Shown here piece by piece: positions 23,748 to 34,700 of a stretch of 64,000 nt of DNA. The stretch's first letter is position 1. Every line of letters begins with the position of its first letter. A program made the translations under genes and the position numbers. The notes beneath the pieces are model-generated. The model made no database searches, was not told the DNA's origin, and was given only the letters and a program-made list of their open reading frames with translations. Source of the DNA: Morchella semilibera (taxonomy: Eukaryota; Ascomycota; Pezizomycetes; Pezizales; Morchellaceae). Where the stretch lies: NCBI GenBank assembly GCA_009192285.1, contig CM018604.1:4187746-4251745 (forward strand). Reading direction: 5' to 3'.

Positions 23748-24174
23748 GAAACCAGGTGAAACAAAAACCTAGTGACTCAACCAGCCAAACCCCGCGTTCT
23801 TTGTATCCCTGAAAGATGTGTTCGTAAGAGCCGCAGGGTTAGGGCTATCACAAGAGTACGATCACTGTTCCTGTTCACAGTGTTATGATCATGAAATTGT
23901 TACACTCCCTCGTGCTTCTATGCATTGTTCTCGACTGCGTTCACGGTCGGCGCAGTGAGCAGTACGACTATACTACATGTATATCTATTATCTTAAGACG
24001 GGCCGAGTTTCGCTGTTAGCCCGATCAGGGGCCCGAGCCAGGGCGAGATATGCTTCACGGGGATACATATATGATACATGGTGGGGGTGGCCGGCTAGGC
24101 TAAATGAGATTTCTAAGGAGATTCTTGCATCCTGGAGTTCCGCTCCTACTACCAAATCTAATAAAGAGTATATG
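23748..24174. other. Promoter-side spacer of HTS1
   Basis: No coding region recognised. One TACATGTA palindrome lies near 23970. The right boundary is the second palindromic MITE. Confidence 0.5.
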
Positions 24175-24302
24175 TACTCGTACTTTCCTGGCGTTTGTAA
24201 AAGGGGACCACTATTGCATACCATACTAAATTTTGGGCTTGGCGCGTATTTGTATGGCATGCAATAGCGGTCATTTTCACAAACGTCAGGAACATACGAG
24301 TA
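24175..24302. mobile_element. Palindromic MITE, TA-flanked, copy 2
   Basis: A 128-bp palindrome whose arms start TACTCGTACTTTCCTGGCG and, in reverse complement of the right arm, TACTCGTATGTTCCTGACG. In reverse complement the interior reads ATTGCATGCCATACAAATACG and GCCAAGC, matching copy 1 at 2083-2208. TA is present at both ends. Arms and core agree well with copy 1, with a few substitutions and small indels. A TACATGTA site overlaps its right edge. Confidence 0.8.
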
Positions 24303-25281
24303 TACATGTATGCACCTACATACAGATAGGAATGATCTATGGAAAAACAGGGGGGGAGGGCGGGGTGAAATTGTATGACGAAAAAGTACATATCTGTGCA
24401 CCATATAACTGCTTTTTTCATAAATCATTCTTATCTGGGAGCTGTAAATGCCACAGCTGAGTCTGCTGAAGGCTCTCGTGAACCACTTACAAACGAGACC
24501 ATCGGCGCAAGTGCAAATACATTACTTCTCTACTAAATGGTAGCATCCAGATTGGTTAATCAAATTTTTTCACCTGTGTTGTATTGCGTTATCTGTGACT
24601 GCAGCTACCGAAATAAAAAGATAACTCCATCATGACTTATCACTCACCCCCCAATCAGACATCGTGCTCATCTCAACAAAATCCCCCGAGAGATTTGCCA
24701 CGGATCTAGACTTTTTTTAATCGCTCAATTTAGTACTACAACGTCACACATACCCTGTCGGCTGTTTTTCCCTTCTGCCAGTATGGTCTACTTCTAAATA
24801 TCGTGGGATCCTTTGGCGTTGAGGCTGTATTGTACAGCCCCTGTAGTTGATTGGCTGTAATCACACGTGGGGCTGAACTACATCACCCCGCATAACGCCG
24901 TAGCACCATCCCCAAGATCTTCGGGTACTGTAGGGTTAGGTCTGAATGGTACGAAAGCGTGATGCAATCAGACAAAAGAAAACTTCCAGGGAATGCGTTA
25001 ACCAAGAGCCAGACTTGTTAGTTCTGAACAAAGCTTCCAATTAGAACAAGTCGCCACACACAAGTGATATGAAGGAACACATTCCAATTCGCATGTCCAA
25101 ACTAGTGGTTGATGCACACGGCACAACTTCCAAGCCCGCACCGATTCCGGTGTGTTTATAAATGCATGTGTGTTTCCCAGCCTTCCCCTCATCATCTTCC
25201 CCGCATTTATCAATAACAAACCCTCGTATCCATCCTGCCCTATAACTACATCCTTTTTAATAGCCCATACCTCTTACCGAA
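24303..25281. other. Spacer upstream of the SYGQQ-repeat gene
   Basis: No gene seen. The right end is the promoter of the SYGQQ gene, with a TATA box at 25157 and a CCCCT/C-rich stretch near 25190. A 73-aa minus ORF at 24998-25219 has no features. Confidence 0.5.
25157..25163 (+). promoter_or_regulatory. Probable TATA box of the SYGQQ-repeat gene
   Basis: TATAAAT lies 119 bp upstream of the ATG at 25282, followed by a CT-rich stretch suitable for a start site around 25185-25200. A strong TATA fits a highly or inducibly expressed gene. Inference from position only. Confidence 0.5.
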
Positions 25282-26297
25282 ATGGATCTTCTTAAGAATC
25301 TCGCTGGTGGTTCCGACAATAACGATCAACGCGGCCAGCAATCATATGGCCAACAATCACATGGCCAGCAGCAGCAATATGGCCAGCAGCAGCAATATGG
25401 CCAGCAACAGCAGCCATATGGTCAGCAGCACGGTCACTCTTCATCAAATTCCGGCTCCGGCACCGGCTCCGGTCTCGGTGGCATGATCGGTGGATTGATG
25501 GGTGGTGGCAGCCCAAAGCAGTCGCAGCAGCACCACCAAGACCAGTCGTACGGCCAGCAGGGCCAGTCATACGGCCAGCAAGGCGGGTCATACGGACAAC
25601 AGGGAGGATCATACGGCCAACAGGGAGGACCATACGGCCAACAGGGAGGACCATACGGCCAACAGGGAGGACCATACGGCCAGCAGGGTGGATCATACGG
25701 CCAGCAGGGCCAGCAGTCATACGGCCAGCAGCAAGGCCATTCCTCCTCGGGCTCTGGCTCTGGTTCAGGCCTCGGCGGCATGATCGGGGGCTGGTGGGTG
25801 GTAGCAAGCCCCAGCAGCAGCAGCAGCAGCAGCAATCTTACGGCCAGCAGCAAGGACACTCTTCGTCTGGCTCTGGCTCTGGCTTGGGTGGCATGATTGG
25901 TGGATTAATGGGTGGCAGCAAACCCCAGCAGCAGCAGCAGCAGCAAAGCTCTAGCGGTTGGGGCGACAAGCTCCACGGCATGATCGGTGGTGGCCCAGAG
26001 TCCGAAAAGAAAGAGGATGCTGTTGACAAGGGTATGCGTTTTATTCCACTACCTTGCGAAAGTAGATACTAACAAGATTTTCGCTTTAGCTGTTGATCTT
26101 TTCCAGGAGCATATTCTCAAGCAGGGCCCTCAAAATAATGAGAGCGCCTTTGAGCAAGCTAAGGATGAGCAGATTGGCAACTGTAAGAATGCCCGTACAT
26201 GAACTCTTCCTATTTGATCATATCGCTAACTCTCAAATTTCTAGTTATCCGATCCCAGTACAAGAATTACACTGGCAAGGATATTTCTAAGAAATAA
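25282..26297 (+). CDS. SYGQQ-repeat low-complexity protein with conserved-looking C-terminal domain; apparent 1-base break
   Basis: Exons are 25282-26031, 26090-26182 and 26245-26297 (introns 58 and 62 nt). The N-terminus MDLLKNLAGGSDNN is followed by about 200 residues of Gln, Gly, Ser and Tyr: QQYGQQQ units, at least nine G-SYGQQG-type heptads (about 25550-25730), and three GLGGMIGG blocks. The ~60-residue C-terminus after SSSGWGDKLHGMIGG is charged and helical (AVDLFQEHILKQGPQNNESA, EQAKDEQIGNFIRSQYKNYT). It resembles the C-terminus of uncharacterised Gly/Gln-rich fungal proteins, but I cannot name the family. The frame breaks at a run of five G (25786-25790). Upstream it reads GGMIGGWWVV and runs into Ser/Ala translations of CAG repeats to a stop at 25896. 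Downstream the frame GGSKPQQ continues the repeat logic through both introns. One extra G would join them into 298 aa. So this is either a sequencing undercall or a real truncating allele. Confidence 0.7.
25630..25692 (+). repeat. Near-perfect 21-bp coding tandem repeats
   Basis: Three virtually identical consecutive units encode GGPYGQQ (each reads CCATACGGCCAACAGGGAGG plus one base). Less perfect units on both sides extend the array over about 25550-25730. CAG runs in the neighbouring exon sequence (about 25812-25833 and 25924-25945) encode polyglutamine in the reading frame. Confidence 0.85.
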
Positions 26298-29200
26298 ATT
26301 GGTTATATGTAAATATGGTATTTTCATTTTTTATTTCAGGATGGGGTTTTCTTTTTTCTACTTTTAAATTACGAAATCATGTCCGGTTACGTCATATGTA
26401 AAGCATTTGAAACATCCAGCTATACCTGTTTTGGAATCAAGCTTACAATAACAATTCAAAGTATTGGAAACATAAACGTAAACTCTCAACACAAAGTTTT
26501 TTTTTTTTAAAAAAAAAAATATAGATATAGAGAGATACAGATTCAAAAAAAGTTACACAGAATATTCTTGTACTACAGAAATGAACGTATCAAACCAATC
26601 GAAATCATGTTGAGATCAGGCCTTAATACTGACAAATGAGCAGCTAGCATGAGAGTTATACCAATCAACTACTAAGGTAGGTTCAGCCAGGTGCCTAATC
26701 CGAACCTCCCGTGCCACCACTACCATCCCAACCACAACTCAATGAAACGCTGGTCCATCCATCTTGTAGGTCTATAAAATCCCATGACTTGAGGGACGAT
26801 CTAGTAGCTTTTTGGCCACGATATAACCCCAGAAATAGGGATAAATGACGATCCCTGAAGTCATGAGACCAGACAGGCCTACAAGAAGGGTGGAAAAGCG
26901 TTATATTGATTTGTGCCCAAGGTGAAAGTGCCAGCGGGAAAGAAGTCGTATCAGAATACAGGGACCAAAACCTGCCTTGTCCGTTCGAATTGATAATACC
27001 AACTCCAACGCAATGCTCACTGGTGACTCAAGTATCAGTGTATCAGACCCAACCTCAAAGTGATTGCAATCGCTCTTGATTGTCTTTTCGAAGCTCGGGG
27101 GAAATGCCCTCTATTTAAACTATTTGATATCGGCTCATACTGACAAATACTGTTTCATACTCGATTAATAACAACCGGTCTGGATAAATTCAACTGCAAA
27201 TTACGATGAGTCAACATCACCCACAACAATATATATCTAGACTGTACATGTGGTTGCAAAAAGAAAATCACCATAAACGCCCTCAGGTATAACCTACTGC
27301 AGTATGCTCCCCTTGGGTGAAACTGCTGGTCCAGACTCCCCCCACATCATGCAGTGGGCCGAGGGAAGAAACGTGGGTGTGGAATCCCCTCCACATGTGT
27401 GCACGCCGTTTTGTGCATTGCGGGCTATGGACGATTAAAAACGTTGGATCATCACGGCTGAAGGTCGTACCCCATGTGAGCTTGCCGCATAAGCATATCG
27501 GGACCTGATTCCGATTTGTGTGGCAAGCCGGGGTTCGGATAGATGAAACCGAAGCTGCATGTTTCCTTTTTGGTAGTTATGCTGGTACCGCAAGCCCACA
27601 TAAGTGCATAATGCGTACATAATTAGTGCACTCGGTTTAACTAAAGTCTTGTTTTTGAAGGCGATTTTGGAGATAAACGGAACTTACCAGGGTTGGGGGC
27701 CTACGCACCTTCGGCATGAGCGCAGAGCTGACATTGGTGGTGTTTTTTTTTTTTTTTCACAGAGAGTCACTCGTTCCAAGAATATCGTGATGCCAGTGGT
27801 TGGTATAGCGGGAATCGCGCAAATTTCGGTTTCTGATGCGGAGTAATCAGACTTAGGCTTAACCTGATATTTTTTTTCTTTTTTAGTTGCACTTTCGGCT
27901 CGAATATAGGCCTATGCCTCGATCTTTTGCTTCTGGCGGTCAAGTGATCCTGAGGCATTCTGTCGACATTAGCATTCTGATACTGTACTGGCTACTGAAA
28001 AATAGTCGAACCTTTCCACAATTATGATCTAGATGATGTATGTATACAACTACGGCAATTCATACTTCTGCCACCCTGTGCCATAACAGTTGAATCAAAC
28101 AGGACTTTCTATTTGTGATCGCCGGTCCCCGAACGAAGCCTCTAGTTATCATAGTTGTTGGCGCGTTGGTTACTATACATTGATACATGTAATAATGATC
28201 GACCTATGTCTTTCCTTTTTCTAGTTAGCTATTTTTTTATCTACTTACATGTAATTATTCTCTTTATGTAACATTCTTGGCCGTGACAAGTGTCCTTCTT
28301 TACTACACCGTATCGCACTCGGGCGTTTCTAGATACATATTTTTTTTTTCTTTATTCATTCTCCTAGGCCCTGCGTATGCGGTTATATCACTTATTCATT
28401 TCCCCCGAGATTTTTTGGTTAATTTATGAGGTATAACAGGTACGATCTCTCATTAAGATGAGATAATAGAATGCGAACTCTGTCATTGGCGGTATAATAA
28501 GCTTGGTTCAACCCATCTGGCCAACTGAAATTCTGGGATTTTATCCCGCCGCGTATCTACATGATGCTCTACTCGATATCCCCACACCGACTTCTACTAT
28601 GAGCCGAGGTTACCTGCTCTCTGCTAATCCTGTCGTATGACTTCGTTGCTAATTACTGTTGGTTACCCGTTCTTAGCTCAGTACTCAGTCCATCACCATG
28701 AACTGATCTGTATTTTATGAGGTACTCTAATGGCGTGCTTGGCGGTCCAATGGCTGACAAAACTATGCCAAAGACTGTATTCGAATAGGTTGACGTGTTT
28801 AGACATCTCTCTTTGGTCGGTTTACCACGTGGCCAAGACCCCCTTACCCCTCATAACATTTTCCACAAGCGTCGCAAGTTGAATCACGATGCTCATTTCG
28901 AACGATGGGATGCCATCGTATGGAGTCTACTCTTTCCCTAACCCAGGCAATTACATTCTGTCCAATACTACAACCCTCAGGTATGCGTCTGTTACTTATT
29001 CAGTTTCGAATTAGACTTGCAGGGAATGTAGATCCGTTGGTTGACACGAGTGATTGAATATGATTGCGGTTGCGAGCTCTGCCCCCCACCACGTTTACTC
29101 GATTGGGCAAGGGAAGAATATCAAGAAACCCAATATAGCAGTGTCATACCGCGCAATTGTGATATTTGACTTTTGGATTGCATAACTCTAAACCCACTAG

Positions 29201-31737
29201 GTGTCTTTCTTGTTTTCCCTTGTCTACCTGAGTTCAAGAAAGAAAAATGCCGCGCTAAATTATAAATAAAGAGAAACCACGGCTTCATATTCGCTCACTG
29301 AGTGAAGTTTGAAATACTACTTGGCTAGCCTTATGTCTCTGGCGTATGGTAGCTTTACACATAATAATGGATATTTTGGAATTGCGTAATAAAGAGGGAT
29401 ATCATGAACGTGATGTGCATATAATGCCATATTTGAAATAACTAGAAGCGCCTGTGCAAATTTTCACTAACTAAACGACAAACCGCGGGAAAGCAGAAAC
29501 TAACTGAGGATGCGCGCCTAGTTGAGAGACACGCCACGGGGTTATTTCCCGCGCAGCAATTGGTAATCGTTCTCCCGTGAGCGTCCTAGTTCTATCACTA
29601 ATGATACTGAGGGCCGGGACTATATTTTCGTAGAAGAATGTGTTAGTTGGCCCCTGCCATTCATAACTCATAATCCGCCATACAAAATCACAAACTAACC
29701 TCTAGTGCATGTATGACAGAAATATGTAAATCAGCACCGACCAAAATGATAAAGACACAGTATAGTGGATCGCAGGGTCTGGTAGCGTCTATGATAGTAT
29801 CATATCATAATTCTACGTTGTGCATAAAACAAAAAGAAACCTTTCTAGTCCCAGAATCTTTCTGACCGTCAGCTACATGTTCATGTATGTCTATTCGTAT
29901 GTAGACACTAGTGCAGTTGTCCACCTGAGTTATAAACCAGCGATATCCAAATGACTAATAAAATCTCATAAGTCTGAGATCTATTTCGAAGTTGAAATTA
30001 GGTGACGTGACTTTCTTGGTTGATCATGATCCGGTATGATGCAACTACGTGGAGCCTATCCATTCCTCATGTCAGATCCTTTATCCTCATGTAATTGGGA
30101 TAGATAGATATAGAATCCAGAGCCCCTTTCTTTCTTTCTTTCTCCCTCTTTAAATTTCTCCCGGGCTCTGTTTTAGTCCCTTTGCTTTTCAGTCGGTCTC
30201 TAATTTTTATTTGTCAGTCACGAAATTTCACTCGTCCCCCCCGTCGACCTGTCTGGCACTCTACTAAAACGGGAATTCATTATACACAATCTCTCTGAAG
30301 ATAAGGGTATGAAAGTGATATTTTACTCCCTTTGGGGTGCTGATTTGGCCCAGAAACTTCCGCTAGATGCCGCAATGCTATCGCCCACTGAACTGAGATC
30401 GGAGCTTCTCATGTTATAGGGTCTAGATCTCCACACCCCATTCCGCCTACCCGTGAACCCCGCGGTGCTATTGTATAGAGGCCGTATCGCCTGTTCGGAG
30501 TGTATCCTTCATTCATGTCTAGTTTACGGACCCCCTCCTGTTAGCCCAAGCTCAGCTATACACGCACTCCTCGAAGACATGTGAATATACACGATTTGGA
30601 GCTTCAGCATTTAACCCTCCCCCCCTCCCCTCTCCAGGCTTTAAATGTTCACAGAGGACATGTACATAACCAAGTTGCGTCTTCGACATTTACATACACC
30701 AGCTAAAACTTCGCCCATTTACATACACAATTCTCGGAGCCCGATCTTTTGCACATATCCATTTATACCCGTTCCACATGAACCCTCCCCCAACTCCAAC
30801 CCGAGTACCCCTATCATCGTAATAAGAAACCACTAGAAAGAGCATTTATTTTGTTACCATACTACTTCCCTACCCCATAGTGGACTAACGTATATAACTG
30901 GAACTTCAAAAACAAAAATAAAAGGGAAAACATTGACAATTGCAGATAACTCCCCTTCCTACCGATCGACCCTGAGTTTATGCTCCTACTACATACTACC
31001 TTCCATGCCCTACTATCCCACTTTCCCAAACCGTATCCAAGCTTAGGGTCGCGACGATACGAAACAAAGAAGTATCCGTTAAATCAAAATTCCAAAAGAC
31101 ATAGAAAATAAAACCAAAACATTGACATTAACATTGAAATTCGCATTACGTTGAGGGCTTTCAGGACCGCGAGTTGTTTTTCTAACTGTTTCTTGAACAA
31201 ATCAGAAATATAAGAATTCTTATAAAAAATTGACAAAAAAAATCTCAACCCCGAACCCCACCTATCTGCAAGCAATAAACGGGGCGCCCAAATCCAAATC
31301 CAAATCCGTAAACCCATAATACCAAGAAATAGAGGAAAGTAGGAAATGGAAGGAGAAAAACCCAGACCCGAATTTTTGGTTCTCTTTTGAAATAACGCGA
31401 ATTTGAAGTGAAGGCTTGAGACAAGAGATAAAAAAAACACTTCCCAAAGTTACAATTGAACAACGGACAAAAAAAAAGAGAAAACGTAAGGGAGAAATGC
31501 ATCCAACCCGACACACTTAGTTAACACCTCATTAGAAGAAAGGGAAAAAATGAGAGTATGAGATATAAAAGTAGGGAAAGTTTAAAAGCGAACCAACTGT
31601 AAAGTACAAGAATCAAAAAACGTAACGGGGAAGTAGTAACATACACTTGCGAAATATTTGTTACAGATTCTTCGTTCGGGAATGGCTGCACAGTAAGGAA
31701 GTTAACAATACACTTTGTACAGGGAAGCATCCTCGCT
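26298..31737. other. 5.4-kb gene desert
   Basis: No ORF has recognisable features. The longest (31084-31440, minus, 118 aa, and overlapping frames) are AT-rich, Phe/Leu-rich readings of the region downstream of KDM5 and look non-coding. A T/A inverted homopolymer pair lies at about 26500-26519, T runs at 27739 and 28343, and TACATGTA sites at about 28187 and 28243. The right end is probably the KDM5 3' UTR. I see no transposase, tRNA or long inverted repeat. Confidence 0.5.
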
Positions 31738-34700
31738 TCACTGCGCAAGGAATTGATCGAGGTTTGATTCCATATTATCACCAGTGTTCAGTGCTTCAGC
31801 AGCAAGAGTCTCATAGCTTACTGCCGATGCAGGTGCAGGGTCCTTGACATATAATTCGGCATCATGATTCGTCAGAGCCTCAAACATATTGTTCATATCC
31901 CGGCTAGAAGGAGCATTATTGTATTGGGGGCTGCTACTAGACTCGTTCCTCGATCGATGGTAACTACTACCGCTAGGGTTGAAGAGGGCCGGATCCAAAG
32001 TGGGGCCACGACCAGGGTTATTCATTAAAACAGGAGACCCGAGTCTTCCGTCTCGATATCCAGGCTGACTAAAAGTCGGGGAGCTCTGCGACGTGGATCC
32101 AAATCTTGAGTTCCCATAATCGAAATGGGGCTCTCCAGGGGATCGCTGGGATCCGTGACCTGAATGAGTCTGACCAGGATTGATCGTGGTGGGTGTATCA
32201 GGCGAAGACGGCATAGTTGCCGACTTTGAGGGAGCGGGTTTTATTATTGGAGGCGGTTTTGAGTTGCCGTCAATGGACTTCTTTTTTGAGAAAGAATGGG
32301 ATTTAGTCCTAAGCTGGGGCGGGAGATCGTCCGGGTTTGTGATACCCATCTGAGCCATCAACTTCTGCTGCTTCGTTGGGCGAGGCTTGCGAGTAGACAT
32401 AGAGACTTCGATGTTTGGGGGTGGTTCGGGCGCAATTGGCATCCACCTATGCAATTCGGTCCGGAAGAAGTTCGTTTCATGTGCCAAGAGGATCTCCGCG
32501 CCTTCAATCTTCCTCAGGTAAAAGCGCATAGTTGGAACCTCAGCAGAAGTGAGCCCGAGTGCCGATGTCGTATATGGGCGAACATACTCCCGGAAATCGG
32601 ATGCTGCTTTAATAATATTGTTGAGGCATTCCAGCTCATCGGGAATGAACGGAAGACCTGGAATCTCATTGTGCCACTCGATGAGGTCTTCAAGCTTAGG
32701 CCGGGCTGCATCCCGGGGTATCTTCACACGATAGTCACAGATAGGACAGGTATATTTGTCATCTTCCTTGACCTTGCCTCTGGCTATCTTAAGACATTTT
32801 CCATGATACCTTTTCAGAAGTTAAATAATTTTCTTTCGCCGGATACTGCGGGGAAACATGATTGACATACCACTCATGACACACTTCACACTCAATCATC
32901 ATCCCAGCTTCAGGTTGCCTGCAGATGCAAAAGACCTCCCTTGGTCTCCCGCCCCTAGAATTTTCAAAAGGGCCACCGGTTTTTGGTTCTGGGCTAGGCT
33001 CTCTACTAGATGGCTCCACTGGAGTTCTTGGCCGGTCGTCCAAGGCAAAGCAATGCTCATTACGCCCTTCTACATAGGCCATGTGTTGGCCTAGAATGTG
33101 TAGCGGCGCGTTTGCTTTACCAAATAACTTTTTCCCTCTTCTCATCCAGTCTTCGTGGCGTTTTTGCTCTTTTTCTAGATCAATCGTCCCTACAGGCTTG
33201 CTGTGGAGCTCTAGTAAAGAATCTAACACCTCTCTAACATCTTTATAATGTGGTCTTTTTGATAGGTCTGGCTCCTTGCTCTGATCATATAGCGAAATGA
33301 TCTGCCTATGAGCCTCGCGCTGTTTATTGAGGATTTGGTCGACTTGCGCTAATGTCTCCCTAGAAACTGGTAATGTTGAAGCTTGACTTGAGAGAGCCTC
33401 TAATTGCTGAAAATGCACAACATCCGCTCTCATCAACTCCTTGGCCTTAGCCTCCCACATATCTCCGCCCTCTTTCTGACTTTTTAAAAACATCATCTGT
33501 TCGTTGTTATCCGGAATCCCCAGGTCAAGCCCCTGTTTGATCATATCTGCAGTTTCATTTAGGTCCATAAATCTTCCACGGGATTCTCTTGCTAGATCCA
33601 CCCATTTCAATTGCCGAACAATTTTCTCCAACAAATCTGTCTCAGCTAAGTCAACATTAAAACTCTTTCCCGTTTCGACAAGCCCTTCATAGTCAGCTGT
33701 CGACAGAGCCCCTGGAGTAGCTAGAGCATTCCTGGCACTTATCTGAAACCCCCGGATTGCATCAGCTCTTTCACGAAGCTGATCAATTTCTGGGCATTCA
33801 AAGCCTATAGTCTCAGCATTTTCCAAAAGCTTCAAAATGCTTTCCAACTTCCTGTGCTCGCGTTCCTTTTCTTCCATCTCTGCCTGCTTAGAGCTTCCCT
33901 TCCTCCATGCTTTTTCATTTTTCCTGCGATTTTGCTGCTTGCGTGAAATATATGGAGTAGCCTCATCCACCCACTCTTGTGCACGTTCCACAAAGGTCTT
34001 CAAAGGCGCCAACTCCGGGATGTAGCAAGGAATCCGCTCACCCTCAGACAAGAGTGACTTCAAAACCTTCAATGCGGGCCGAGGTGTCTCCAACATTGTC
34101 TTCTGCAGCTTGGTAGCCCAAGCAGTTGGCATATTCGCCTTATCGTGGACTTTTTGTACAAGGTCTTCAAGCGCTTCATTCGTCATTTTAAGCCGTAAAG
34201 TGAGGTTCGATACCTCACAATCACAAATGTCCCGGTAGTGAGTGGGACAAGTGACATTGGTAGTGCACGAGCATGTGACCTGCGAAAGGTAGCAGTAAAC
34301 TTTACATACCCCACATTGGTATTGATCTTCGCTTAACTCCTCGTCCTCAGGAAGAACAGATTGCTTGATGTCCGGAACCTGCTCAAGCAAGAGACGGCGC
34401 TCATCAAACTCTCTAGCCTTTACCCGTTCAAGAGCAGGTGAAAGCCTTAAGTAGAAACAGATTGATTAGCAAATGGTTTTTTCATTCGGTTCAATAAATA
34501 GAAAAGGGCAGCAAACCATAGCGACGTTCGAATACTAGTGTCTCTTGCAGCAGCAGTAAGCAGCAATTCATCATGTGAGAAAACAGGTGCTTTCCGGAAC
34601 TGCCGGTATCTATTAACACCCTCCTGACCAAATGGCTCCCAGTCCGAAGGCGCAAAATTAACTGCCTCGTTAAAATTAAACTGCAAAAAGTCAGAAAATA

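Noticed and set aside
25550-25730. Regular short repeats that could suggest a CRISPR-like array
   Set aside because: The units are contiguous 21-bp coding repeats (GGSYGQQ) without spacers, in a eukaryotic gene.
31084-31516. Overlapping ORFs downstream of KDM5
   Set aside because: AT-driven Phe/Leu/Ser-rich readings on the 3' side of KDM5, all frames alike; no evidence of coding.
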